From NCBI GenBank assembly GCA_005784505.1, contig VCAZ01000030.1:2028501-2092500 (forward strand): a stretch of DNA of 64,000 bases, given 5' to 3'. Position 1 is the first letter of the stretch, and every line of letters begins with the position of its first letter. Shown piece by piece: positions 23,601 to 35,319 of the stretch. The notes beneath the pieces were generated by a model, which searched no databases, was not told the origin of the DNA, and saw only the letters and a list, made by a program, of their open reading frames with translations. A program made the position numbers and the translations under genes. Origin of the DNA: Bagarius yarrelli (lineage: Eukaryota; Chordata; Actinopteri; Siluriformes; Sisoridae).

Positions 23601-24499
23601 AGCTTTGAATGGTTAGGTGGGCATCTGACTTCTGTTTATCAGCCTAAAGCTAAGCCACTGCAGCAGTTTCCTTCGAAGACTGTTTCCACGGTACGCTCAT
23701 GCTGCCCACGTTTTCTCGCCTTACTACTTCAAGTGAGTCAAAGTTCAGCTGAAGGGCAAAGACTGTGCTTCTATCAGAAGTCATGTGATTAGGCTGCGTT
23801 TTTGTGCAGCTCCATATCTGATTCTATTACACCCAAGCTTCTGTTGAGAGCACAGAGTTAAAGAACAGCACTTTTTTTTTTATTTAATGAAAAAAATTTA
23901 ACCCTTCTGTTTCATTGACAGTGTAGTAACTTTAGTTTGACCTGTTCTCAAACAATTTATTTTGAAATACTCTCTTTAGACACATCATTTTGAGCATAAT
24001 GTCATGATGTTGCATATTTACTGTGCTAAACTAAATTAGCAACCGCATGGCATTATGCCGGAAAATTGTAATTGTGCCGAGGGTAATTCAGTAAATATGT
24101 TTTTATTATTACATTGATGTAAACTAATTTTTGTGACTGTTTTTTAGTCCAAATTTTTAGAACATAACAGTGATAACGCAATTATTTAAACATTAGGTGT
24201 ATAATTATGCAGCCATTTAATTAGGCTATGGTCTACACCGATCATTGGTTAAGAATTAATTCACTGTCAGTCAAATGTTTATCAACAAATAATGTCGGAT
24301 TTGTTTAGAATTTTATTGCAGTTATTGCACAAATGGCAATTTAAAAAAAGGACATGCTTTATCAAATACATTTAGTAACCTGAGTTTTAGTTTTGTAAAT
24401 GGAAGTGTTGTTGTCACTGGAAGACTACAGTACACTAGGGAGAAATGTTTGTGGACACTTTATCCACCAATCCATAATTTTGTGTTTGCCAAACTTACA
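23601..24499. other. Unassigned non-coding DNA
   Basis: A phrase near 24440 ('gaaatgtttgtggacacttt') resembles a Tc1 terminal repeat but stands alone. Otherwise nothing was recognised. Confidence 0.3.
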
Positions 24500-25180
24500 A
24501 ATAGCTGAAAGCACAGGCTCAGTCAGGGGGGCAGTTCTCCTCTGGCCAGATGCAACAGCAGGTTGTTCCATGCAGCAGCAGTGTTAGAATGTGCAGATTC
24601 TGGTTCCTGTGGTCTTGTCTGGATGGCCATTTTCCAAAATCTTGACAAATCTTCAGTGTGAATCTGTCTCTGGGGTTCATTAGCTCTAAGAACTAGGCTA
24701 ATATGGTCATACTTTGTGGTTCTAGCTGTTGCATTTTGGACCAATTGGAGTTTGTTTATTAGGCATGCAGAACCAGCCAATAAATCATTATAATAATCTA
24801 ACCTTGAGGTCATAAATGCATGACTTAATGTTTCTGCATTTGACATTGAAAGCATAGGTCGCAATTTAAATACATTTTTAAGATGATAAAATGCCGTTTT
24901 ACTAATGCTGGAAATGTGGCTATCAGATAGCACACGTAGGGTCCTAACTGATAGACAAAGAATTAACATCACAGCCATCACGTGTTAGACAGGGATCTAG
25001 ATTATTACATGCAGAGGTTTTAGGTCCGATAATTATTTTACTAGATGATCTCACTAATTTGGCTAAATTAGCAACAGCTAGACTCCACAATTTAGTGTCT
25101 TTTCTGAAGTGTGGCAGTTCCAGGTTTTTCTCAGCTATTGTACTCTAAATTATAATAGCTTTGTTCTCTACAGCGCTAAT
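24500..25180 (-). pseudogene. LINE reverse-transcriptase C-terminal remnant (L2/CR1-like)
   Basis: The minus frame 24523-24981 encodes the post-palm part of a non-LTR retrotransposon reverse transcriptase. Order: 'SDSHISSISKTAFYHLKN', then 'LRPMLS', 'AETLSHAFMTSRLDYYNDLL', 'INKLQLVQNATAR' and 'KYDHISLVL'. In fish L2/CR1-type LINEs this segment reads SRLDYCNxLL...KLQLVQNAAAR, so the Cys is replaced here by Tyr. Upstream (24990-25180) the minus text continues the family in other frames, so frameshifts are present. The 3' part after 'ISLVL' joins abruptly to unrelated or deleted sequence. It is clearly inactive. Confidence 0.85.
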
Positions 25181-25232
25181 TGTTAGGACAAGATGTTGGC
25201 ATTGAGCTCAATTTAATAAGTTTCAAATAACT

Positions 25233-25400
25233 AGGCCGGCGCCGTGGTGTAGTGGGTTGAGCTGCCGGCAGTTGTGACCTGGGTTCGATTCTGGCTAGGG
25301 TCCTTTCGGGTCCCACCCCTCTCTCTCTCTATCTCCCCATTTCATCTCTGTTTGTACTATAAATAAAGGCCAAAATATACCTTAAAACCAAAAAAAAATT
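25233..25400 (+). repeat. tRNA-derived SINE, family 2, near complete
   Basis: An exact A-box match TGGTGTAGTGG (25245-25255) and a B box GGTTCGATTCT (25282-25292, one mismatch to GGTTCGANTCC) form an RNA polymerase III internal promoter. A CT-rich body, 'ataaataaaggc' and a poly(A)-like end follow. The family differs from the abundant SINE (family 1) in this window. The intact boxes suggest a younger copy. Confidence 0.8.
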
Positions 25401-26229
25401 AAAATAATCTATTGTCTAGATGTTGCGTAGATATTTTTTTGTGTTTAAATAGTCTGTATTATGGATGACGTGTGTGCACAATCAGTGCAGTTCAGTGGGT
25501 GACTGGAAACTGGAAATCTGATGCTAGTATTTAAGCGTCGGATTCTGACCACTAGTAAGGTGTCACTTGAATTCTTGTGAGTTGAACCAATTTTCTCTTG
25601 TAATGTTTTGAAGTCTTCCAAAATAAAGAATATTAATTAAGAAGATTAAACACACAACATTATAGACATGGGTCGAAATATCCAGTAATTTTTTTTTTCA
25701 TTTTCTTTACAAAAAAAGATCCTAACACATATACACATGCTGGTGAAGTTGAACATTTCCACAGTTTTTAGCACTGCTATCATTTCTACAAACATTTAGA
25801 AATCATTAAAATCTGGTCATTTGGACCAAATCAGGATGAAAAATTGAATATTTGTGAGTTTGAAATGATTTCACTTTGTAAAGATCTTACTGCCTGATGT
25901 GTAGAACAATGCATGCAAAATGATAGTCTTTTTTACATGTCTCACCGCAGATAAGTGTGTAACAGCCAGGTACAATCACAACATACAGAACAGAGAAAGT
26001 GATAGAAGAGTGTTTCAATTAATTGTTCTTAATTATCAACACAGAGACACAAAACATACACAGAGCCATGGTGAGAACAGACATAAAATACAACTGAAGG
26101 ACTTTCCTCAGTGCTGTCATATTGCATTCTTTTACTCTATCACAGATACATATACAATTCCAACTAAACCCCCAAATCCCATGACTCATCGCCCCTGAGA
26201 ATGCTCCGAATGTTCCCTAAAACCAGGGA
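25401..26229. other. Unassigned AT-rich DNA
   Basis: The 92-codon plus frame at 25920-26198 has no known motif. Confidence 0.3.
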
Positions 26230-26490
26230 GGTCTTCATACTACCAGCACATTAAGCAGATCAGGCAGGTGAAGGGTTTTGCAGTGTTAATCTGGCAACCA
26301 GCATATGCATGCAAAGGGAGAGGTTTTTTGCTCGAGCTCCACTGTGGAGCTTATGTTCCCTTGATGGGGAGTCTATAGTCTCTGGCTGTGCACTCTGACT
26401 CACCGGCACATGAGCCCTGGCCAATAATTCTGCTTGTAGCCTTCAATGTACCTACAGCATATTATAGAGTGACATACTCCTTCTGCGCCC
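26230..26490. promoter_or_regulatory. Candidate conserved non-coding block
   Basis: A repeat-free, less AT-rich stretch with palindromic words ('gctcgagctccactgtggagc' spans 26330-26350). No coding frame stands out. Regulatory function is a guess. Confidence 0.2.
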
Positions 26491-26729
26491 CTGTAGAGTC
26501 CTTTTGGAAAAATTTATGTGGGACAGGAATTTATGTAACAGCACCCATGTAGCCGGAGGAAAGGTGAAGCAGGGGATCTATAATAATTTTAGATATATAT
26601 TCGACTTTGTGGTATCGAAGCGAAGCGATATTGTATATTGTTTTGCATTGTACATTTCACTAAAAAATATTTATTACCACAAATGATTATATTTTTTTTA
26701 TATGAAAGAGGAAAAAAAGCTTTTTATTT

Positions 26730-26902
26730 CTGTTACATCTACATATAGCACAGTGAAACACTTTCTTTGCATATCCCAGCTTTAAAGCTGGGGTCAAAGC
26801 ACAAAGCCAGCCATGATGCTTAAGGGTCCAAGCGTAGCAGCTTGGCAGTGCTGGGACTTGAACTCGATCTTTCAATCAACAACCCAGAATCCTAACCGAT
26901 TT
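26730..26902 (-). repeat. SINE family 1 variant, minus strand
   Basis: 'tagcacagtgaaacactttc' and 'gctggggtcaaagcacaaag' are the reversed body of the variant seen at 1415 (+). The reversed head with 'cttgaactcgatct' (B box) follows. Confidence 0.75.
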
Positions 26903-27928
26903 TTTTTTATTTATTTAATTTTTTTATTTTCAGCTCGTTTATGTGTTACCTTCTAGTTCCTTAGCTGGACCAGATTTCTCATAGCAATATCACAAGGTAC
27001 AATTATGATCATTTTAACACTAAGTATTGCTCACATGACAGTTTTAGTACCTCTTTAAGCATATCTGAAACTCTTAACATGGGATGTTCTGTTAAAATGT
27101 AGTTTAACATCCAATTGATAGTTTACAGTCACGTGACCGTGCGGCTACCCGGAGGGCAAAACAATCGGGTTAACATAGTGACCTACACTAATTGCCGTAG
27201 AAACGCAGCACAAGCCGCACAGTTTCAAGCCACAAATATTTAAATCACTTGTCAACAGAAAAAATAGATATAAACAGTCATTAAAAACCGCCAAGTCCTT
27301 GCCAGATCTCTAGTATAGCGACATTTACATCGAATTTCAGAAGTGAAACATACAAAAGCTTAAATAAATCCCATTACAATAAAAAAATGAACGCAATGCA
27401 AAACGTGTATAAAGAGAAATCATAACGTTTAAAAAGTGTATTTAGACTGAATACAAGCACAACATATTGTTTTAGTACTACATATAATTAAATAAAAATT
27501 TTTTTATATGATTTGCATTTTCAGGTTATTAACGTTTAACAGCATCCCGACCTTACCTTTTAGCAAAACAAATCGTGTAACTAATTCATTGTAATTTTTT
27601 AACTAATCAAGGCTACTGTAGTTAATTGTCTCAAATCACCATGTTAAACCATTAAAATAATTAATATATCCATTGCTTTCCTTAAATAAAATGTGCATTA
27701 GAAATACAAGTGGACTGTGACGGCTGCCATTGTTTGCCCTTTATAGGGGCAGAATCATGTTTAATGGCACAAAGTTGTCTTTTTCAGATAGGATTCTGTT
27801 GAATTATTGCCCAGTCTTCTATCATTGTCGGTTAGTGCATCCTATTTCACAGCTATCCGGCATATATTGGTTAAATAAATAAACTAAGTTTGTGAGCTTC
27901 CCTGCAGCGGAAGAGACCATTGTTTTGC
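26903..27928. other. Unassigned AT-rich DNA
   Basis: Nothing recognised. A GC-richer patch lies at 27130-27200. Confidence 0.3.
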
Positions 27929-27942
27929 CCGCTAGGGGGCAT
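27929..27942 (+). promoter_or_regulatory. CTCF-like motif
   Basis: CCGCTAGGGGGCAT matches the CTCF core at 12 of 14 positions. It has the same orientation as the match at 13415. Binding is unproven. Confidence 0.3.
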
Positions 27943-27956
27943 TCTTTTTTGGGGTG

Positions 27957-27964
27957 TGACGTCA
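27957..27964. promoter_or_regulatory. Palindromic CRE (TGACGTCA)
   Basis: An exact CREB/ATF-type palindrome 15 bases after the CTCF-like motif. No promoter or exon lies beside it, so function is uncertain. Confidence 0.3.
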
Positions 27965-28584
27965 TGTGAAAACTATCAGTAAACTGACTACTTAGGAGCA
28001 AATAACAAAAAAGATTACCCTTTACTCTGCTACTGTACAAATATGGAGACCTTTTCACAGTTCATCTGATAGTGTGTAGTGTGGAGTAGAGTGTAACATG
28101 TGACCCTTCTCTTCCACTCTACTTTGTTTAGTTTTAACACAGTCTTAATCCTACCTCTAAAGTTCATTTACTGTAGCACCCTGATAATGTAGTTGCACCA
28201 ATGTCAAACTGATTATATCTTCAGGCCAAGCACTATTTTGGCACGGTATATGCTGGTGCGTTCACCTCTTAAGCTATAAAAATAAATGTTGCTGTGGGAT
28301 ATAAAGGCTGATGTGTACAGTCAGCTAATTATTTTATGTTAATAATAGAAACAAACAGTTTGAAGTTCATCTTTATCAACTGCTTTTTTACATGCAGGAA
28401 AAACAAGGTTCAGGAAGTTACTTTTAAAAGTACCGGAAAAGAAAAGGCAAATTATTTTGCTTCGGCTGTATTTCAGTACTTGCAGGACATTTAAGTTTAA
28501 AAAAATAAAAAGATTTAAGTTTTTAAGAATTTAAGATTTAAGAATATAGATAAGAAACTTAATTTCCTGATATATTAAACACAT
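27965..28584. other. Unassigned AT-rich DNA
   Basis: Nothing recognised. Confidence 0.3.
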
Positions 28585-28967
28585 ATTCTTAAAGCAAAAA
28601 CTAGAGACAGTGGCACTGAGGAAGAGACAGGTGGCAGAGCTGGAAGTAGCAGAGCTGAAGATATGGAGGTTTTCTTTGGGAGTGACGAGGTTGGACAGGA
28701 TTAGGAACGAGTTCATCAGGGGGACGGAAGCCAGATTGAGGTGGTTTGGACATGTACAGAGGAGGGATAGCGAAGGATGTTAGAAATGAAGGTACCAGGC
28801 AGAAGGCAAAGAGGAAGACCAAAGAGGAGGTATATAGATGCGATAAATAAGAACATGAAGTTAGTGAGTGTGAGTAAAGAGGATGTAGAGAATAGGGTTA
28901 GGTGGAGACAGATGACCCCTTAAAGGGAACAGCCGAAAGAAGAAGAAGAATTCTTAAAGCAGAAACT
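28585..28967 (+). mobile_element. 5'-truncated LINE insertion with target-site duplication
   Basis: ATTCTTAAAGCAAAAACT at 28585-28602 recurs at 28950-28967 with one mismatch. These 18-bp duplications flank a 347-base insert. The insert encodes, on the + strand and with small frame breaks, the extreme C-terminus of a non-LTR reverse transcriptase (text such as 'VAELKIWRFSLGVTRLDRI' and 'ARLRWFGHVQRR'). It then carries a short 3' UTR ending 'gccgaaagaagaagaagaa'. Severe 5' truncation and a long duplication are typical of target-primed reverse transcription. The insertion is moderately young because the duplication is nearly intact. Confidence 0.9.
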
Positions 28968-29851
28968 GCAATATTCAGTTGAATGTCTCTGCTTGCAAAT
29001 TGCAGACCCATTGGCCTTATCATACTGGTGCTTTTTAAGGCTTGCAACCCATTCTATTAATTTTTGTTAGTTTTGTTTGGTTTTTCTTTTTTTTTTTTTC
29101 AAAAAATGTAATTTTAACTTGAAGAGTTCTGGCAATGCAAGAATAAGACGATACTACCACCACCTTGTTTTAAAAATATGCTTGTACGATTTGGATCAGA
29201 TACAAATCTTTTCTTTTCTTTCTCCAGACGTTATTTTGGTTAAGTTTAATTTTAGAGTCATTTTTGGATTACTTTGCTCATTCAAATCTGTGAGTTTAGC
29301 ATCAACATAATACTAGTTACATAACACAATTATACATAATAAAATTGTACAAATATTTTTCTGCTTAGGAATAAAAAATGGGTTACGAAATGAAGGCAAT
29401 ATAATTTATTCTCATTGAAACTTTTATAAAACTAGACTGGGTTATTTTACATCATTCAAAATTTCTGTTATGGCCAAGAGATAAAAATCCTGTTGTATAA
29501 CAACAATCTGAAAAATACTAATCTGGTATTGACATTTACATACACTTATCTGGAGACTAAACATATTCACTATTGTAAATGTCAAGTCATCAGCTACATC
29601 TGCCTAAACATTCTTGTAATCCAAAGGGAATCTTATTGTTTTGTGCTGTGTAATGGTGTTATTTGCATGAGGTCCCATCAGCCTTTCTCTACTGATTGAC
29701 TTGTGCCACTCACAACACTCTATGCAGCTGCATGATCATGCAAATACACTTAGCACTTATTTGAATACATACAGACCCTCCCTGTTTGAAAAAAAAAAAA
29801 CAGACGCTGGGCAGAAGAAGACGAGTTAGATAGAGAGAGAGCAAGTGAGCG

Positions 29852-29855
<4 letters not shown>
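28968..29855. other. Unassigned AT-rich DNA
   Basis: A T-rich run lies at 29083-29099 and an A run at 29790-29801. Nothing else was recognised. Confidence 0.3.

Positions 29856-29884
<29 letters not shown>
29856..29884. repeat. (GA)n microsatellite
   Basis: A pure GA run within a longer purine-rich tract (29830-29920). Confidence 0.9.
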
Positions 29885-29887
<3 letters not shown>

Positions 29888-30379
29888 AGGGGAGGGGCAG
29901 GGAAATGGGGGAGGGAGTTTCTCATAAATCACTTTACATTCAGATATACACAATACTGTGATGAGATCCAAACAGGCAAACAGCTGCTCCAATAAATATT
30001 ATTGATCTTCCTCTCTCATGTCTTTCTTTGATATACAGCTTTTTACGACAGAGACCTTTCATGAGATGATCCATACTGCAATTTACACTACTCATCCTGT
30101 GGGCCTCATAATAACAGCATCACATCACTACCTGTACTATATGTTTAAGCTCAGCTCTGTATGCAAAATGTGATTTCCGACAATATTTTTAGCTTCCAAT
30201 TAAACCATGCTTCTTTTGGTTTTTTTTTTTTTTTGTTCTGTTGTATTGGGCTGTGCATTATTAAGCCAGCAATCCAGGTGGAAAGCTTCCATCTGCTCTT
30301 TGAGACTGGAACTACAGTGTACATGTGCGCCATTGAACTGACTATTCAATGGGTAGTTCATGTTGAACCTTTATATATT

Positions 30380-30384
<5 letters not shown>
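29885..30384. other. Unassigned non-coding DNA
   Basis: Contains a poly(T) run near 30222. No exon was recognised. Confidence 0.3.

Positions 30385-30439
<55 letters not shown>
30385..30439. repeat. (AT)n microsatellite
   Basis: About 55 bases of pure AT, giving Tyr-Ile frames on both strands. Confidence 0.95.
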
Positions 30440-30444
<5 letters not shown>

Positions 30445-30839
30445 AATGCTTTTGCACACACATTCAGACTACTGTCCATTCTGTTTGTAATCCATGACGA
30501 TTGAAATGAAAAGCTCTGGTTCTTTATTTTTTGTGTACAGATTAATATTTTTGTTTGCATTGTTGATGTCAAACAGGCTTCGTGTATAGCTGAAAGAAAA
30601 TCCGTAGTCATTCAACTTCAAATAATACTACATATAATACATGGTTGAAAACTGACTTTATTATCAATCTACACAATACAATAATAGTTGTTATAACATT
30701 TATATAAAGCATATTCTTCATATTAAGCAGTGGTATCCAAAGTGGGGTGTCGCTCTGAATGTGCGTTCCGTTGAGTTGAGTGGAAAAGGACTACCCACTG
30801 CTAGACAGACATTCACTGGCACTACTTCTTGCTTTTGCC

Positions 30840-31265
30840 ACATCCGACCTATGTGTGTCAGGAACGAGGCACAGAGATGGCTTGTGAGATTCGGCAGATT
30901 TATCACACAATTGGCATACAAAGCAGCAGATTGCAGAAAGCTGATGACTGGATAGAAAGGCTTTACTAGATAGGCAACAGACAGGAAGCGGAATAAAGTG
31001 AACTTTTAGTATGAAACGAGTACTTAGCTCAGAGTGCTGTAGGCAAAAGAACGCTGACGTAAAGTCCGGTAGTAAATTTGTAGACCAGAGACTGATGGGG
31101 TAAAAGAGTGGGGTTTAAATAGCAGGCTGGTAAGAGGAAGTGAAGTGGCTACAGGTGCAGCTGATTAAAACTCGGGTGATTGTGAGAGTGCGGGGACGTG
31201 GTTGGGATCTGGCGGTGATGGGGACTCTGTGACGATGTGAGATGGGGTTTTCTCGAGTTGCCTCA
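30840..31265 (-). mobile_element. Possible LTR fragment, minus strand
   Basis: Read on the minus strand, a GC-richer leader with 'cagctgcacctgtagcc' leads to a TATA-like 'ctatttaaaccccac' and then a pyrimidine-rich stretch. This layout is common in fish LTR promoters. Composition differs from both flanks. No paired LTR, primer-binding site or exact ends were found. Confidence 0.25.
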
Positions 31266-32521
31266 ATCAAAACAATACAGATCAAAGTTGGACATTGAAA
31301 ATAAGCTACGAGTGGCAGTCTCACAGCTGCATCCCTGATTTGAGAGGCTCTGCAGCACAAAGCAAACCCATCCCAGTCAATGAAAAGATACATTCAGTCC
31401 CTCTGTTTTAAAAAATGTTAACTTTTGTGCAGGTTTAAAATATGTATTGAAATCAATGAATACTGTTAAATGTAGAAGAACAGGTATGCACTAAATTTGT
31501 GTTAATTATCATTAAAATAAAATCACTCAATCAAAAGGTTTGGGAACCAAATAGTTTCTCTTTAAAAATTTGCATCTTAAACTTTCCATTTTATATGGTT
31601 TTATGTAGTAACGGATATTATGTAGTCTACAGGCTTGGCAGTTATTATTAGAAGTAGAATAAAAACCAGGCTAGCCATCAATTTCCTAAAATTGCTAAAA
31701 CTAAAAAAAAAAAACCCACCATACAGACCCAGACATGCTATTGACTTTTAGAGCATAATAGAAACACTTTAGACAATACAGGCCACAGTAATGGCTCAGT
31801 GTCGTATTATCCAATTAAAAACACAGCAAGATCTGAGAAAATTGCATCAGAGTGTTTTAGTCAGGGTTTTCTGATGTGTATGAATAATAACCTAAAATAT
31901 GTCCTGGTGTAACGTCTGATTATCTTTTGACCTAGAACACAGTTCATCTACCTTTTTTTTAATATATTTTTAGGCTTATGTTATACAACGTTCCTGTTCA
32001 CGGAGTCTCTAAACTCCATAAAGACATACTTTGTTATGGTTGGAGCGCCCAGTTCCTTTAGAATCAGTAGTGCTGTATTACGTACATAAACTGTATAAGC
32101 AATGGCAGATTAAAGACTGTTTCATTAAATAAACATATTTCAAATTTGTCAGAAAGCAGCCCCCCAATGATGTCAACATTTTTCCATCCTCTGATTGCTC
32201 AATCAGAGTAAAACTGTTACAGCCAAGTTCGACTACTGAAACAAGCCTGTACAGTTGAATTAGAATTTTTATGTCCACAATGTCTGACGAAGGAGAAGAA
32301 ATGAACATGCTTAAAAATCCGTTTTCAAAATGGACTTTTTCGAAAAAGAGAGACATCGTGAAAAAAGTTCGGCTTAACCTCGAAAATAACTAGCTTTTCT
32401 CAACCCAGGTAAGAAATTGCTCGCCAATTCCAGACCAGTTCCTGTTGGCTTACAGCCTTAAAATATATTATATATTTTATTTAAATTGTTTATGTTTTTC
32501 TCTTATTAGGTAAATATTGAT
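31266..32521. other. Unassigned AT-rich DNA
   Basis: The 92-codon minus frame at 32078-32356 matches nothing I know. The rest holds no recognised repeat. Confidence 0.3.
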
Positions 32522-32790
32522 TCTAAACTGTTCCAGGGCAGCACGGTAGCTTGGTGTTTAGCACTGTAGCTCCACAGCAAGAAGGCTCGGGTTCTTTCTG
32601 TGTGGATTTCTCCCCGTCCTTGCGTGGGTTTACAGTCCAAAACACGTATGTTAGGTTGATTGGTGATTCTACATTGCCGATAGAACTGAGTGTGAGTGTG
32701 TGTGGCCCTGTGATGGACTGGCGACCTGTCCAGGGTGTACTCCTCCTGCCAGCAGATGCCCATGACTCCAAATTAGGGAATAAGCAGGTA
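32522..32790 (+). repeat. L2-type dispersed repeat (3' region)
   Basis: 'gcagcacggtagcttggtg', 'cacagcaagaaggc', 'tctccccgtccttgcgtggg' and 'ctgtgatggactggcgacct' are hallmark words of the fish L2-type 3' repeat often ending in TGAATG arrays. The copy is diverged, lacks part of its middle and has no tail. Confidence 0.75.
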
Positions 32791-33589
32791 TAGCATTTGT
32801 TTATATCGGTTAATGATTATTAGGTAGGCGGGGTAATCAGTACACAAAGCATAGACATTCTTTTTTATTCTGCTTTTAAAAGTGATTTGGCGTAAAGCTG
32901 CAGCATCTCCCATGTGATTTTAGATTTTGTTGACCTCGGTAGTTCAGTTAGTTCGTTTTTTTTTTTTTTTTTCCAGTTTGGGTGTCCCAAAATGGTCTTA
33001 AATTAATCACATCTTGGTGCTCAATCATAGCTTATCTCCTCAGCCTATAAAAAGCTTTGTCACTTCTAGATGTCTAATTCTGATCAAGAACTCCCTCTTC
33101 TTCTATTTCCCACCTTCTTTTCCACCAAACAATCAATAGTCCGCAGTTTAGCCCTTTATAGGAAAGATTACAGAGAAATAGCTATTAAGGCTTTAGTGCT
33201 ATCAATTCTGATATCGTAAAAAGCCACTTAAAGGCTTGAACAGATCTGGTTAGGATTCTGGATCAAACTCTCTGCAGTGTTGATAGACAGTGAAAGAGAC
33301 ATCTAATATAAAAAGACTGGTTCTGTATTGGCCACCAAAGTATGTCCTTAGTTTCTCAGTATTGAACCACTGACCTAAAATAACATTTCAGTTGGAGAAA
33401 AACACTCATTTTGTAAGGAAAGCCAAAGAACTAAGTAAGCTTTAGCATAACATTTCCTACTAGGTTGATCAGCAAATCAGCAAAATGTTAAAAATGTCTG
33501 GACAGCACATCAGGAAATACACATTTTTAAAAGCATGTGACAGAAATGAGCATCTCTGTGGCTTGGATTCCAATTTTTCCTCTCCCATG
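32791..33589. other. Unassigned DNA
   Basis: A poly(T) run of about 16 bases lies at 32957-32972. No exon or transposon was recognised. Confidence 0.3.
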
Positions 33590-33850
33590 AGTACTGTGGA
33601 GCATGTGGATATATGACCCAGAGTGTTACCTCATTAATGCTCACGCAATGGAATCAGTCATGGCACTGACTATGCAGACTAATGCCCAGTTATATTTCAG
33701 CCTACCATGTGATTGGCTTTCATCTCCAAACAAGTGTCCCAGAATGACGCCCTATCACCTATTGAGGGGCTTCATGTGACACAGCAAAGAGTAGAAGGGT
33801 AATAGGCTGAAATGGAAAGCACGGCGTGTGATTGCAGTGCTGCTACAGCT
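33590..33850. promoter_or_regulatory. Candidate conserved non-coding block
   Basis: Repeat-free and less AT-rich, with no supported frame. Its enhancer-like appearance is only compositional. Confidence 0.2.
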
Positions 33851-35000
33851 TAATTTGGAATTATAGTAGCTTTAAAAATATATACAAGTATTTTAAGGAC
33901 ATGCCAAGAACATGTACTCAAAGTTTGCATGCTAATATGAGGATTTGGTCAACAGCTGTCGTTGGCCGGTTGCCGATGAAGATAAGTGTTAAGTCTAAAT
34001 CTAAATTAGGACCGGTTACGATCATACACTACTGTCTGGAACAGTGTCACTTTACATGTAGAAGTTGCCCTAGTTGGCATAGCCAGTGTCCTTATGATAG
34101 ATTCTCATCCAATTAAAGCAGATTCATTATGGAAGGTGAATGAATTTCAATTTTAGGCCACATGGTCAGTATTGCACGTCTGATTAAGGGCGTATTTCCT
34201 GCTTAGCTTCAATGCAAAAATAAAGGTCTTTGCATAAATGCAAATGCAGTCATAAGAGTTTCTTACAAACTTTAAGTCTTTCTTTACATGAATACTTTGT
34301 CTTTGTCGATCAATTTCTGTACTGTGAGTTCAGACCCTGTCAATCAGTGGTGGGTGAACTGATGATCGGAAGGTTTAGTATGAATCAATCAGAAATGGAC
34401 TGATAGTTTAGTATAAGCTAATAAAATAAGAACACTTCAGCAAACACTTCAGCCCAATTTGCGGGACTGAGCCTGACCCCCAGCTCTGTGATTCAGTCTA
34501 GTTACGCTTCTTGAATATAGCTATGCACCTGCATATTTTTACCAAACTGTGTTCAAACACTGTACTAAACCAGACAATGAAAAATGACCCAAGTTAGTGT
34601 ATAATCATAAAAATGACATCACACTGGCATTGAATCAACTGCAATATTTTTCTGTGGAAACAATCGACAGTGTAAGTAGCATAAGATTGTATGTAACATA
34701 AGATTGTATGTAAATGAACAAAATTTAAGGTCTTCTGTATGGCGTCATACATAATGAATTATAGGCTTAACGTTTTTTAGCAGTTTAACTTGATTCTCTG
34801 TAATAGGGACTCAGTGTGTTAACATTGTCTCTAAAATAGATTTAGTGTGTTTGTGTACATTGTGTACATTGTGTACACTGACCCATGGTCATGTTGTGTC
34901 TGACACCAGATCTACAAATCAGTCTGCAATAACCCCTTCAGATTTGCCTCTGTTTTACTATGTGGCACCTTTAAACCCTCCGATCTCTGAGAGGCTCTGA
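33851..35000. other. Unassigned DNA with two short tandem repeats
   Basis: A 17-bp unit (ataagattgtatgtaac) occurs twice at 34681-34712. A 10-bp unit (ttgtgtacat) occurs about three times at 34851-34879. An exact octamer ATGCAAAT lies at 34238-34245. Confidence 0.45.
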
Positions 35001-35243
35001 GTGTTTCGGGCAAACCTCCAGCTGGCCTTGTACAGCAGGCCTGAGGAACTAGGGGATGTGATAAGGACAGCTGGACTCACAGCTTTTTTGGACTTGAGAG
35101 GGTGTGAAAGCATGGATACCTTTCAAAGCATATTAGACTCACGTCTGGGGAGAGGGGAAAATAAACAGATGAGGACAATCTTTATGAGGGACAAAATCCA
35201 ACACTTTGTAAATGACACTTATTACAGTTATTGTTTTTTGTAA
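35001..35243 (+). other. Open frame of about 80 codons, unrecognised
   Basis: The frame opens right after a TGA and has no ATG near its start. Its first half has protein-like composition ('EELGDVIRTAGLTAFLDL'); the second half becomes Lys/Tyr-rich. I do not recognise a family. No strong acceptor or donor brackets it. It is either a chance frame or an old coding fragment. Confidence 0.12.
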
Positions 35244-35319
35244 TATTTTTATTTTAAATTTGGAAGCACTGGGATTGTGACATTGAGCTTTATAAAAGCA
35301 GTACCATGTTTTACAAAAA

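Noticed and set aside
25245..25292. tRNA gene
   Set aside because: Good polymerase III boxes, but the following CT-rich body and poly(A) end identify a SINE.
30161..30611. Frames with poly(Tyr-Ile) on both strands
   Set aside because: Translation of the AT microsatellite, which is identical in both directions.
34238..34245. Octamer ATGCAAAT as an isolated enhancer site
   Set aside because: Exact octamers recur in this AT-rich window (also near 2970, 31568 and 45304), so one match carries little weight.
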